A stretch of 21,183 nucleotides of DNA. Origin: an uncultured Oscillospiraceae bacterium (lineage in GTDB: Bacteria > Bacillota > Clostridia > Oscillospirales > Oscillospiraceae). The position numbers and the translations under genes are program-made. The stretch spans positions 1 to 21,183 of the forward strand of contig CAJTLI010000035.1 in NCBI GenBank assembly GCA_910577525.1, given 5' to 3'. Shown one piece after another: positions 1-8,400 of the stretch; the first letter of the stretch is position 1; each line of letters opens with the position of its first letter. The notes beneath the pieces were generated by a model. That model did not search any database, was not told the origin of the DNA, and saw nothing but the letters and a program-made list of their open reading frames with translations.

Positions 1-2
1 AT

Positions 3-48
3 CACCCCACTTGTTAGTAGTATACCATACTGTCTAACAAATGGGGTG
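3..48. repeat. Long imperfect inverted repeat (hairpin) upstream of murB
   Basis: Bases 3-17 pair with 34-48 with a single C/A mismatch (10 against 41). The inner segment 19-23 pairs perfectly with 27-31 around a three-base loop (ACC). That gives about 19 pairs in a 46-base element. No T-run follows on the + strand, so it is not a typical terminator for a gene to the left. It could be a bidirectional transcript end, a protein-binding dyad or the end of a small mobile repeat; the window edge prevents a choice. Confidence 0.6.
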
Positions 49-91
49 CAGTTCACAGGCGGGCGGCGCTTCTTAAATTTCCGTGAAGATA

Positions 92-120
92 TTTTCTTTC
101 CGGGAAAAACGTGGTAGAAT
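92..120 (+). promoter_or_regulatory. Weak promoter candidate for the murB operon
   Basis: TAGAAT at 115-120 is preceded by TGG, giving an extended -10 (TGn). The -35 position at 92-97 (TTTTCT) is poor. The predicted start of transcription lies near 127, leaving a short leader before the murB ribosome site at 143-148. It is supported mainly by the -10 box and its position. Confidence 0.4.
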
Positions 121-156
121 AACAGGACATGAAATTGAATGCAGGAGGTCCCCGCC

Positions 157-1128
157 ATGAATTGGAACGCCCTCTATGACCGCCTCCGTGCCGCCGCCCC
201 GTCTCTGGAACTGCGGCGGGAGGAGCCCATGAGCCGCCACACCTCCTTTCAGGTGGGCGGGCCGGTGCCCCTGATGGCCCTGCCCAAAAACGAGGAGGAG
301 GTCCAACTGGTTCTGTCCGTGGCCGCCCTGGAGTTCGGGGTCAAGCCCTTTTTCATGGGCAGGGGCACCAACCTGCTGGTGTCGGACGCAGGGGCCGGTC
401 TGCTGGTTGTGAAGGCTTATGACGGCCTGAACCGGCTGGAGCTGCTGCCCCAGGGGGAGTGGCCGGGGCAGCAGACCATTCTGGCCGGGAGCGGGGTGTC
501 CCTGGCCCGGCTGGCGTCCTTCGCCCTGGAGCACGGCCTCACCGGGCTGGAGTTTGCCCAGGGCATCCCCGGCAGCGTGGGGGGCGGCGTGTACATGAAC
601 GCCGGGGCCTACGGCGGGGAGCTGAGCCAGGTGGTGTCCAGCGTGGCCTCCGTGTCCCTCCCCGCGGAGAAGGCTGTGCGGGAGTACGCGAACCCAAAGT
701 TCTCCTACCGCCACAGCCAATTTCAAGAGCAGGACGACTTCATTCTGCGGGCCTGTTTCAGCTTGAAACCCGGCGACCCCGCGGAGATCAAGGCCAAAAT
801 GGAGGACTTCGCCCGGCGCCGCCGGGAGAAGCAGCCGTTGGAGTACCCCAGCGCCGGGTCCTTCTTCAAACGGCCCGCCCCGGTGGACGGCGCGCCGGTG
901 TATGCCGGGGCCCTCATCGAGCGGTGCGGCCTCAAGGGGCTGACGGTGGGCGGGGCTCAGGTGTCGGAAAAGCACGCGGGCTTTATTGTCAACCGGGGCG
1001 GGGCCACCTGCGGGGATATCGTCAAGCTGATGGCCCAGGTGCGGGAGCGGGTATTCCGGGAGACCGGTATCACCCTGGAGCCCGAGGTCCGCTGTCTGGG
1101 CGGGGAGGGAGAGAAATGGAATTTTTAA
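157..1128 (+). CDS. murB: UDP-N-acetylenolpyruvoylglucosamine reductase
   Basis: Cytoplasmic FAD enzyme that reduces UDP-GlcNAc-enolpyruvate to UDP-MurNAc with NADPH, the second committed step of peptidoglycan precursor synthesis. The 323-residue protein has the FAD-binding type-4 signature (GRGTNLLVSDAG), the family motif GLEFAQGIPGSVGGGVYMNAG, the FSYRHSQF segment, and a C-terminal domain with AGSFFKRP containing the likely catalytic serine (about S235) and a terminal LEPEV that should carry the proton-donor glutamate (about E310). The start at 157 is chosen because AGGAGG lies at 143-148; an upstream in-frame ATG at 139 would precede that site. The 3' end overlaps rapZ by 13 bases, so it leads the rapZ-yvcK-whiA operon. 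The family assignment is very secure. Confidence 0.97.
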   Translation: MNWNALYDRLRAAAPSLELRREEPMSRHTSFQVGGPVPLMALPKNEEEVQLVLSVAALEFGVKPFFMGRGTNLLVSDAGAGLLVVKAYDGLNRLELLPQGEWPGQQTILAGSGVSLARLASFALEHGLTGLEFAQGIPGSVGGGVYMNAGAYGGELSQVVSSVASVSLPAEKAVREYANPKFSYRHSQFQEQDDFILRACFSLKPGDPAEIKAKMEDFARRRREKQPLEYPSAGSFFKRPAPVDGAPVYAGALIERCGLKGLTVGGAQVSEKHAGFIVNRGGATCGDIVKLMAQVRERVFRETGITLEPEVRCLGGEGEKWNF

Positions 1129-1979
1129 TTGTGTCCGGCCTGTCCGGGGCGGGCAAGTCCACCATTATGTCCATTCTGGAGGACAGCGGCTATTTCTGCG
1201 TGGACAATCTGCCCCCGGTGCTCATCCCCAAGTTCGCCGAGGTGTGCTTGGCCGGGGCCGGAGCCTACGAGCGGGTGGCCATGGTGTGCGACATCCGGGG
1301 CGGGGAGAAATTTGACGGCCTGTTTGAGGCCATGGATGCCCTGCGGGCCATGGAGTTCCGCTACAAGGTGGTGTTTGTGGAGGCGGACGGCGAGGCCATT
1401 ATCAAGCGCTACAAGGAGACCCGCCGGAGCCATCCCCTGATGGAGGAGATGGGGGGCTTGGCCAAGGCCGTGGAGCGGGAGCGGTCGCTGATGGAGCCGG
1501 TGCGGCGGCGGGCCGGCTGCGTCATCGACACCACTTCCCTGCCGGTGCGCAAGCTGCGGGGGCAGGTGCTGGACATGTTCGCCCCCAACCGCAAGAGCGC
1601 CAACGAGATGAGCGTTACCGTCACCTCTTTCGGCTTCAAATATGGCCTGCCTCTGGAGGCCGACCTGGTGTTCGACGTGCGCTTTCTGCCCAATCCCTTC
1701 TATGTGGCGGAGCTGCGGCCCCAGACCGGCCTGGACCAGGGGGTGGCGGACTACGTGTTCGCCAATCCCGCCGCCCGGGAGCTGATGGACCATCTGCGGA
1801 GCATGATGAGCTTCCTGCTCCCCCATTTCGTGGAGGAGGGCAAGAGCGCCCTGGTCATCGCCGTGGGCTGCACCGGCGGGCGGCACCGCTCGGTGGCGGT
1901 GACTCACGCGCTGACGGAGTACATCCAATCGCTGGGCTACGCCGCGGGCGAGACCCACCGGGACATGACGAGGGCGTGA
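1116..1979 (+). CDS. rapZ: RNase adapter / nucleotide-binding protein RapZ (YvcJ)
   Basis: P-loop NTPase of the RapZ/YvcJ family, 287 residues, the usual length. A Walker A motif (GLSGAGKST) spans about residues 8-16. The Walker B-like region is VCDIRGGEKF and the C-terminal family motif is GCTGGRHRSVAVTHAL. In E. coli RapZ senses UDP-GlcN and guides RNase E to the small RNA GlmZ. In B. subtilis YvcJ binds nucleotide and affects competence; the role in Clostridia is less clear. The ATG at 1116 lies inside the 3' end of murB after a GGGAGGGAGAG-like ribosome site, and the gene is followed immediately by yvcK. Direct linkage to a UDP-sugar pathway enzyme (murB) fits a role in amino-sugar or cell-wall control, which is inference. 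Confidence 0.96.
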   Translation: MEFLIVSGLSGAGKSTIMSILEDSGYFCVDNLPPVLIPKFAEVCLAGAGAYERVAMVCDIRGGEKFDGLFEAMDALRAMEFRYKVVFVEADGEAIIKRYKETRRSHPLMEEMGGLAKAVERERSLMEPVRRRAGCVIDTTSLPVRKLRGQVLDMFAPNRKSANEMSVTVTSFGFKYGLPLEADLVFDVRFLPNPFYVAELRPQTGLDQGVADYVFANPAARELMDHLRSMMSFLLPHFVEEGKSALVIAVGCTGGRHRSVAVTHALTEYIQSLGYAAGETHRDMTRA

Positions 1980-1981
1980 GT

Positions 1982-2980
1982 ATGGCGGAGATCAAAGGGC
2001 GCCGCGGGCCCGCCATCGTGGCCCTGGGGGGCGGCCACGGCCTGTCCGCCATTTTGCGGGGTCTGAAGCTGTACACCGACAACCTGACCGCCATCGTCAC
2101 CGTGGCCGACGACGGCGGCGGCTCCGGGGTGCTCCGGGAGGATTTGGGTATGCCGCCCCCCGGCGACATCCGAAACTGCATGGAGGCCCTGGCGGACACC
2201 GAATCGCTGATGCGGCGGCTGCTGGCCTACCGCTTTCCCGACGGGCGGCTGGCGGGGCAGGCCTTCGGCAACCTGCTGCTGGCGGCGCTGGACGGCATTT
2301 CCGACTCCTTTGACCAGGCGGTGGCCCGGATGAGCGAGGTGCTGGCGATTACGGGACGTATTCTTCCGGTGACAAATTCCAATGTGCAATTAGAGGCCGT
2401 CTTTGACAACGGTTCCAGCGTCCGGGGCGAGTCCAAGATCTTCGCGGCGAAAAAGGAGCAGAACTGCCGCATCCACCACGTGCGGCTGCTGCCCGAGCGG
2501 GCTCCCGCCCTGCCCGCCGCCCTGGAGGCCATCCGGAAGGCGGAGGTGGTTCTGCTGGGGCCGGGGAGCCTGTACACCAGCGTCATCCCCAACCTGCTGG
2601 TGGACGGCGTCTCCGAGGCCATCGCCGACAGCCCGGCGCTGAAAATTTACGTCTGCAATATCATGACCCAGGACGGGGAGACGGAGGGCATGACCGCCCA
2701 GGACCACCTGTCCGCCCTGCTGGAGCACGGCCTGCCCGGAATGGTGGACCTGTGCCTGTGCAATTCCGACCCCATCAGCCGGGAGCTGCTGGAGCGCTAC
2801 TCCGCCGAGGACGCGGAGCCCATGAGAGCGGACCGCCGGGAGATCGAGCTGCTGGGGGCGGAGGCGGTGTTCCGGCCCCTGATGGACATGGACTGCGGCT
2901 ACGCCCGGCACTGCGGGTTGAAGGTGGCCCAGGCGGTGGTGGACCTGTACCAGCAGCGGGCGGACACCAAGATCTTTTAA
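1982..2980 (+). CDS. yvcK: Gluconeogenesis factor YvcK/CofD family protein
   Basis: 332-residue protein of the YvcK/CofD-like family, related to 2-phospho-L-lactate transferase but without known transferase activity in bacteria. In Bacillus and Listeria it binds UDP-sugars, is needed for growth on gluconeogenic carbon and affects cell shape. Visible motifs are the N-terminal ALGGGHGLSAILRGLK, VADDGGGSG, PPPGDIRN, the central NSNVQLEAVF, GPGSLYTSVIPNLL and CNIMTQDGETEGM. ATG 1982 is preferred over GTG 1976 because the only plausible ribosome site, GAGGG at 1970-1974, is seven bases from the ATG but one base from the GTG. The GTG would give a four-base overlap with rapZ and cannot be fully excluded. 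It sits between rapZ and whiA, the conserved Gram-positive order. Confidence 0.95.
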   Translation: MAEIKGRRGPAIVALGGGHGLSAILRGLKLYTDNLTAIVTVADDGGGSGVLREDLGMPPPGDIRNCMEALADTESLMRRLLAYRFPDGRLAGQAFGNLLLAALDGISDSFDQAVARMSEVLAITGRILPVTNSNVQLEAVFDNGSSVRGESKIFAAKKEQNCRIHHVRLLPERAPALPAALEAIRKAEVVLLGPGSLYTSVIPNLLVDGVSEAIADSPALKIYVCNIMTQDGETEGMTAQDHLSALLEHGLPGMVDLCLCNSDPISRELLERYSAEDAEPMRADRREIELLGAEAVFRPLMDMDCGYARHCGLKVAQAVVDLYQQRADTKIF

Positions 2981-2992
2981 GGAGGGATTGCC

Positions 2993-3913
2993 GTGGCCTT
3001 TTCCGCCGGCGTGAAACAGGAGCTGTGCCGTCCGCGCATCGCCCGCAGGTGCTGCGCTCAGGCGGAGGCCTACGGCGTCCTGCTGTTCTGCGGGGCGTTT
3101 CACAGCCGCCAGGCCAGGATCGTCACCGAGTGCCCCGCCCTGAAGGAGCGGCTGCCCGCCCTGTTCCGGCGGGCCTTCCGGGTGAGCTTTGACCAGATCA
3201 CCGGGCGGGGAGAGGGGAAAAGCGCGTTTCTCATCGAGGACCCGGCCAAGCTGCGGACCATCTTTGAGGCCTTCGACCTGGAGTGGGACGCCTCGGTGTC
3301 CCTGCACATCAATCTGGCCCTGCTGGAGGAGGAGCACTGCCGCACCGCCTTTCTGCGGGGGGCGTTTCTGGCGGGGGGCTCGGTGACGGACCCCATGAAG
3401 GGCTATCACCTGGAGCTGGCCACCTCCCACTACTATGTGGGGCGGGAGCTGCCCGCCCTGCTGCGGGAGGCGGGCTTCGAGCCCAAGGAGACATCTCGGA
3501 AGGGAAATTTTGTGATTTATTTCAAGCAGAATGAACATATTGAGGATTTTTTGACCTTTTTGGGGGCTCCGGTGTCCGCCATGGCGGTGATGAACGCCAA
3601 GCTGGAGCGGGACCTCCAGGGCCGGGTGAACCGGCAGGTGAACTGCGACAGCGCCAACCTGGACAAGACGGTGGCGGCGGCCCGGGAGCAGCTGGCCGCC
3701 ATCGGGCGGCTGCGGGAGTCCGGGCGGCTTGAGACCCTGCCGGACAAGCTCCGGGAGACGGCCCGGCTGCGGACGGAGCACCCCGAGCTGAACCTGGCTC
3801 AGCTGGGGGCGCTGTGCGACCCGGCGGTGGGCAAGTCGGCGCTGAACCACCGGATGCGGAAGCTGATGGAGCTGGCGGAGGGATTGAAAGGGGAACAAAC
3901 GCGGGATGGATAA
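2993..3913 (+). CDS. whiA: DNA-binding protein WhiA
   Basis: 306-residue WhiA. In actinomycetes it is the sporulation transcription regulator that works with WhiB; in Firmicutes it binds the nucleoid and influences division and chromosome segregation. The N-terminal two thirds form the LAGLIDADG-like fold, seen in segments such as AFLRGAFLAGGSVTDP, GYHLELATSHYYVGREL and IYFKQNEHIEDFLTFLGA. The C-terminal region (about 225-300) is the WhiA helix-turn-helix domain: LRTEHPELNLAQLGALCDPAVGKSALNHRMRKL. The GTG start at 2993 follows GGAGGG at 2981-2986. It ends the conserved rapZ-yvcK-whiA block, and its stop overlaps the next gene by eight bases, so that gene is probably translationally coupled to it. 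Confidence 0.95.
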   Translation: MAFSAGVKQELCRPRIARRCCAQAEAYGVLLFCGAFHSRQARIVTECPALKERLPALFRRAFRVSFDQITGRGEGKSAFLIEDPAKLRTIFEAFDLEWDASVSLHINLALLEEEHCRTAFLRGAFLAGGSVTDPMKGYHLELATSHYYVGRELPALLREAGFEPKETSRKGNFVIYFKQNEHIEDFLTFLGAPVSAMAVMNAKLERDLQGRVNRQVNCDSANLDKTVAAAREQLAAIGRLRESGRLETLPDKLRETARLRTEHPELNLAQLGALCDPAVGKSALNHRMRKLMELAEGLKGEQTRDG

Positions 3914-4472
3914 GAGGGATCAGAAAATCCAAGAGCTGGAACGGCAAATGGAGGAAATGCGGCAGGAGCTGGACAGACTGAGGCTTGGGGCTCCCCAATT
4001 CCGGTACGGCCAGCCGCCAGCTCCGCCGCCAAAAACCCGGCCGCTGCGCGTTGCCCTGATCGTTGCGGGAGGCTTGGCCGCATTGGCGGCGCTGACGGCG
4101 GCTCTGGTGCTTTTGGCGTTCACGCTGATGAACGCGGCGGACGGGGAGACCACCGCGATGGCGGAGGAGCTGCTTTGGGCCGCGGCGGATGAGGACACGG
4201 ACAGGGCCTACGCCTTGTCGTATCCCGGCGCCATGACGCGGGACGAGTTTGACCAAGAGTTTGCAAAGCTTTGCGCCACGTGGCGGGATGGGGGCGGCGG
4301 CGATGCCTTTGAGCTGAAGCGCACCAGCTGGTCGATGAATTCCAGCGGCGGCGTCGCCGAATACGCCTCGGTTTACGAGGTGTCCAGCGGTTCCGCCCGG
4401 TTTACGCTCTATTTGGACCGCAGGGCCCATAGGGAGACAACGGGGATCACCGGGATGCGGCTGAGCCGGTGA
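3906..4472 (+). CDS. Unrecognised membrane-anchored protein with N-terminal coiled coil
   Basis: No family is recognised with confidence. The 188-residue protein starts with a charged heptad-like helix (DKRDQKIQELERQMEEMRQELDRLRLG, about 2-30), then a Pro-rich stretch, then one membrane segment at about 45-75 (LRVALIVAGGLAALAALTAALVLLAFTLM). The remaining ~110 residues are predicted outside, with a DTDRAYALSYPGAMTRDEFDQEFAKL segment that recalls NTF2-like DUF4878/DUF3887 domains; this resemblance is only suggestive. The ATG at 3906 overlaps the whiA stop by eight bases, with an AAAGGGG ribosome site inside whiA, so the gene looks coupled to the whiA operon. A small cytoplasmic coiled coil plus an extracellular domain suggests an envelope role, by inference. 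Confidence 0.75.
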   Translation: MDKRDQKIQELERQMEEMRQELDRLRLGAPQFRYGQPPAPPPKTRPLRVALIVAGGLAALAALTAALVLLAFTLMNAADGETTAMAEELLWAAADEDTDRAYALSYPGAMTRDEFDQEFAKLCATWRDGGGGDAFELKRTSWSMNSSGGVAEYASVYEVSSGSARFTLYLDRRAHRETTGITGMRLSR

Positions 4473-4509
4473 CCAGTCCGGCAGCCCACCGGAGAAAGAA
4501 GGGGACGGC

Positions 4510-4965
4510 GTGAAAAACTATACGTTCCACAGCGCCCTGCCGCCGGAGGAGATCATGGCCCGCCTGCGAAAACGGACCCGTCCCTGGTCCCGGCTGGACG
4601 GCTGGACCGCCCGGAACACCTGGTTTTTGCGGGAGGATGGGGAGGGGCCGCCCCGCCTCATTCGCACCGGCCCGGCGAGGAGCTATGGATTTGCCAGCCT
4701 GGCCTTGACGGCGGCGGAGGGCGGAACGGACATCGCGGCGCTTGTGGGCGCGGCGAAAACGATGTGCATTGGCGATATCGCCCCGACGGCCATGCTGGCC
4801 GGGATGGCTCTGATTCGCGTATATCTCACCGGCAGCCCCCTGGGGGCGCTGGAAGTTTTGGCGCGTTACGGGTGGCTCGTGCCGGTGATGGTATGGATGG
4901 GGAGCCTCACCCGCCGGGAGCTGCCGGAACTGGTGCGCTTTATCGAGGATAATCTGCTGGCGTGA
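4510..4965 (+). CDS. Small membrane protein, first of a tandem paralogous pair
   Basis: 151 residues, family not recognised. It starts with MKNYTFHSALPPEEIMARL and ends with RELPELVRFIEDNLLA. Hydrophobic segments are at about 95-112 and 115-135, so it is likely an integral membrane protein with a soluble N-terminal half. GTG start at 4510, with AAGGGG ahead of it. It is the same length as the following gene and shares its first ~13 and last ~7 residues almost exactly, while the middle is strongly diverged. The shape (small N-terminal region, two membrane helices, conserved IEDNLL tail) resembles YcxB-like small membrane proteins, but I cannot assign it. It lies 37 bases after the coiled-coil membrane protein on the same strand, probably in one transcript. 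Confidence 0.72.
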   Translation: MKNYTFHSALPPEEIMARLRKRTRPWSRLDGWTARNTWFLREDGEGPPRLIRTGPARSYGFASLALTAAEGGTDIAALVGAAKTMCIGDIAPTAMLAGMALIRVYLTGSPLGALEVLARYGWLVPVMVWMGSLTRRELPELVRFIEDNLLA

Positions 4966-4989
4966 CGGTTTTAGAAGGAGGCGGCAGTC

Positions 4990-5445
4990 GTGAAAAACTA
5001 TGAATTTCACAGCGCCCTGCCGCCGGAGGGCGTGTTCACCCGGCTGGAGGCCATCGCGAAGCGGGGCAGAAAATACAGCGTCTTCCTGGAGCCGGAGGAG
5101 TTTTTTTACGACAGAAAAGGAGATCGGTTCCGCCTGGGGTATACGGGGATCGTCCCGGCCCGGGGTTTTGTGCCCTTCTGCGGGACGGTGCGCGCCGCAG
5201 GAAGCGGAAGCGTCGTTTCCGGCGGCTTTTCCCTGCTGCGGGAGGTGGGAATCCCTTTTGGCGTCGTGGGCGCCCTGTTTTGGTCCGTTGGGCTGTGCTG
5301 GGGCCAGCCGCCGCTGCCCTTTCTGCTTTTGACCGGGGTATGGCTGCTCCTCCTGCTGGGCTTCTTCTCCGCGGTGCAGCTGGTCTTTTTCCGGGGCCGC
5401 CGGAAGATCGTTGTGAAATTGATTGAGGATAATCTGCTGAAATAG
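4990..5445 (+). CDS. Small membrane protein, second of a tandem paralogous pair
   Basis: 151 residues, family not recognised. It starts MKNYEFHSALPPEGVFTRLEAI and ends KIVVKLIEDNLLK. The N-terminal half is soluble and charged (KYSVFLEPEEFFYDRKGDRFRLGYTG). Two membrane segments lie at about 92-106 and 110-136 (a leucine-rich LLLTGVWLLLLLGFFSAVQLVFF), followed by a basic FRGRRK stop-transfer. GTG start at 4990 with a strong AAGGAGG at 4975-4981. It is a tandem duplicate of the gene at 4510-4965: the DNA of the first ~36 and last ~25 bases is nearly the same, while the middle is divergent. It precedes dnaE by 22 bases, so it may be co-transcribed with it. Confidence 0.75.
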   Translation: MKNYEFHSALPPEGVFTRLEAIAKRGRKYSVFLEPEEFFYDRKGDRFRLGYTGIVPARGFVPFCGTVRAAGSGSVVSGGFSLLREVGIPFGVVGALFWSVGLCWGQPPLPFLLLTGVWLLLLLGFFSAVQLVFFRGRRKIVVKLIEDNLLK

Positions 5446-5467
5446 AGAAAACAAGGAGGTTCCAGCC

Positions 5468-8400
5468 ATGGCCTTTGTCCATTTACATCTCCACACCGAA
5501 TACTCCCTGCTGGACGGGGCCTGCCGCATCAGCCAGCTGGTGGACCGGGTAAAGGCCCTGGGCCAGACCGCCGCGGCCATCACCGACCACGGGGTAATGT
5601 ACGGCGCCGTCGATTTCTACCGGGCCTGCAAGGCGGCGGGAATCAAGCCCGTCATCGGCTGCGAGGTCTACGTGGCCCCCCGCACCCGGTTCGACCGGGT
5701 CCACGAGCTGGACGGCTCCGCCCGGCACCTGGTGCTGCTGTGCCGGAACGAGGAGGGCTACCGCAACCTGAGCTACATGGTGTCCATGGCCTTCACCGAG
5801 GGGTTCTACATCAAGCCCCGCGTCGACATGGACCTGCTCCGGGCCCACAGCCGCGGCCTCATCGCCCTGTCCGCCTGTCTGGCGGGGGAGATCCCCAGAA
5901 GGCTGAGAAACGGAGACTACGAGGGGGCCAAGGCCCACGCCCTGGAGATGCGAAAGCTGTTCGGGGAAGACGGCTACTATCTGGAGATTCAGGACCACAG
6001 GATTCCGGAGCAGCAGGCGGTGATCGCGGGCATCCTGCGGCTGAGCCGGGAGACCGGCATCCCCATGGTGGCCACCAACGACTGCCACTACCTCACCCGG
6101 GAGGACGCCGCCATGCAGGACGTGCTCATGTGCGTCCAGATGGGCAAGCTGGTGGAGGATCAGGACCGGATGCGGTTCGAGACGGACGAGTTCTACGTCA
6201 AAAGCGAGGAGGAGATGCGCGCCCTCTTCCCCAACTGCCCCGAGGCCATCGACAACACCCAGAAGGTGGCGGAGCTGTGCAATTTGGAATTTGAGTTCGG
6301 CAAATACCACCTGCCTGAGTTCAAGCTCCCGGAGGGGGAGACAGACGGGGACGCCTACTTTGAAAAGCTGTGCTGGAACGGGTTTTCCCGGCGCTACCCG
6401 GGCGGCGGGGAGGAGCTGAAGGCCCGCCTGCGCATGGAGATGGGGGTCATCCGGCAGATGGGGTTTGTGGACTACTTCCTCATCGTGTCCGACTTCATCG
6501 GCTACGCCAAGGAGCACGGCATTCCGGTGGGTCCGGGCCGCGGGTCGGGGGCCGGGTCCATGGTGGCCTACTGCCTGCGCATTACCGACGTGGACCCCAT
6601 CAAGTACGGCCTCATTTTTGAGCGCTTCTTAAACCCCGAACGGGTGACAATGCCCGATATCGACATCGACTTCTGCATCCGGCGGCGGCAGGAGGTCATC
6701 GACTACGTGTCCCGGAAGTATGGCGAGGACCACGTGGTCCAGATCGTCACCTTCGGTACCATGAAGGCCAAGGCCGCCATCCGGGACGTGGGCCGGGTGC
6801 TGAACTTCCCCTACGCTGAGGTGGACAACATCGCCAAGCAGGTGCCCTTTGACCCGAAAATGACTCTGGACAAGGCCCTGGTGCTGTCCAAGGGCCTGTC
6901 CGACCTGTACAACGGCGACGAGCGGGTGAAGGAGCTCGTCGACATGGCCCGGAAGATCGAGGGGATGCCCCGCAACGCCTCCACCCACGCCGCCGGGGTG
7001 GTCATCACCAAGCGGCCGGTGTATGAGTACGTCCCCCTGGCCACCAACGACGGCCAGCCTGTCACCCAGTACACCATGACCACCATTGAGGAACTGGGCC
7101 TTCTCAAAATGGACTTTCTGGGCCTGCGCAACCTCACCGTGCTGGACGACGCGGTGAACATGGTGCAAAAGGAGCTCCCCGGCTTCCAGCTTTCGGACAT
7201 CCCCGACGACGATATGGCCGTCTATCAGATGCTGTCCGAGGGCAAGACCTCCGGGGTGTTCCAGATGGAGTCGGCGGGGATGACCGGGGTGGGGGTGGGC
7301 CTCAAGCCCCGCAGCATTGAGGACATCTGCGCCATCATCGCCCTGTACCGGCCCGGCCCCATGGACTCCATCCCCAAATTCCTGGCCTGCGCTCAGGACC
7401 CCACAAAGGTGACTTACAAGCACCCCTCTCTGGAGCCCATTCTGGCCAACACCTACGGCTGCATCGTCTATCAGGAGCAGGTCATCGAGATCTTCCGCAG
7501 GCTGGCAGGCTACTCTCTGGGCCAGGCGGACATGGTGCGCCGGGCCATGAGCAAGAAGAAGGAGAAGGATGTCCAGCGGGAGCGCAGCGCCTTCATCCAC
7601 GGCGACCCCGCCCGGAGCATCCCCGGCTGTGAGGCCAACGGCATCCCGGCGGCAGTTGCCGAGTCCATCTACGACGAGATCAACGACTTCGCCCACTACG
7701 CCTTCAACAAGTCCCACTCCCTGGCCTATGCCATCGTGGCCTACCAGACCGCCTGGTTCAAGTGCCGCCACCCCAGGGAGTACATGGCGGCGCTGCTCAC
7801 CTCCGTGCTGGACTCCCAGGACAAGGTGGCGGAGTATATCGCCGAATGCAAGGAAAACGGCATCGCCCTGCTCCCCCCGGACATCAACGAGTCCGGCGCG
7901 GCCTTCACCGTGTCGGGAGAAAACATCCGCTTCGGCCTGGCGGCCCTGAAGGGGGTGGGGCTGGGCTTCACCAACGCCGTGCTGGCCGAGCGGGACAAGG
8001 GGGGACCCTTCGCCTCCTTCCCGGAGTTCTGCGCCCGGATGTACGACGCGGACCTGAACAAGCGGGTGCTGGAAAGCCTGATCCGCTCCGGCTGCTTCGA
8101 CCGCATGGGAGCCCGCCGGTCCCAGCTTTTAAAGGTGTATGAGACGGTGGTGGACTCCATCGCCCGGGACCGGAGGCGGAACCTGGAGGGCCAGTTCGAC
8201 CTGTTTGGCGGAGGGGGGGACGCGCTGTCCATCCCCGCCGTCGTCCTTCCCGACATCCCTGAGTTCTCCCCGGTGGAGCTGATGGCCATGGAGAAGGAGA
8301 CCACCGGCCTCTACCTGTCCGGCCACCCCATGGACGAGTACCGCAGGCAGGCTCAGAAATACGGCGCGGCGCCCATATCCGCGGTGATGGCGGCGGGGGA

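Noticed and set aside
2390..3898. A 502-residue open frame on the minus strand opposite yvcK and whiA
   Set aside because: Antisense to conserved genes with clear motifs; the translation is compositionally odd and lacks a ribosome site.
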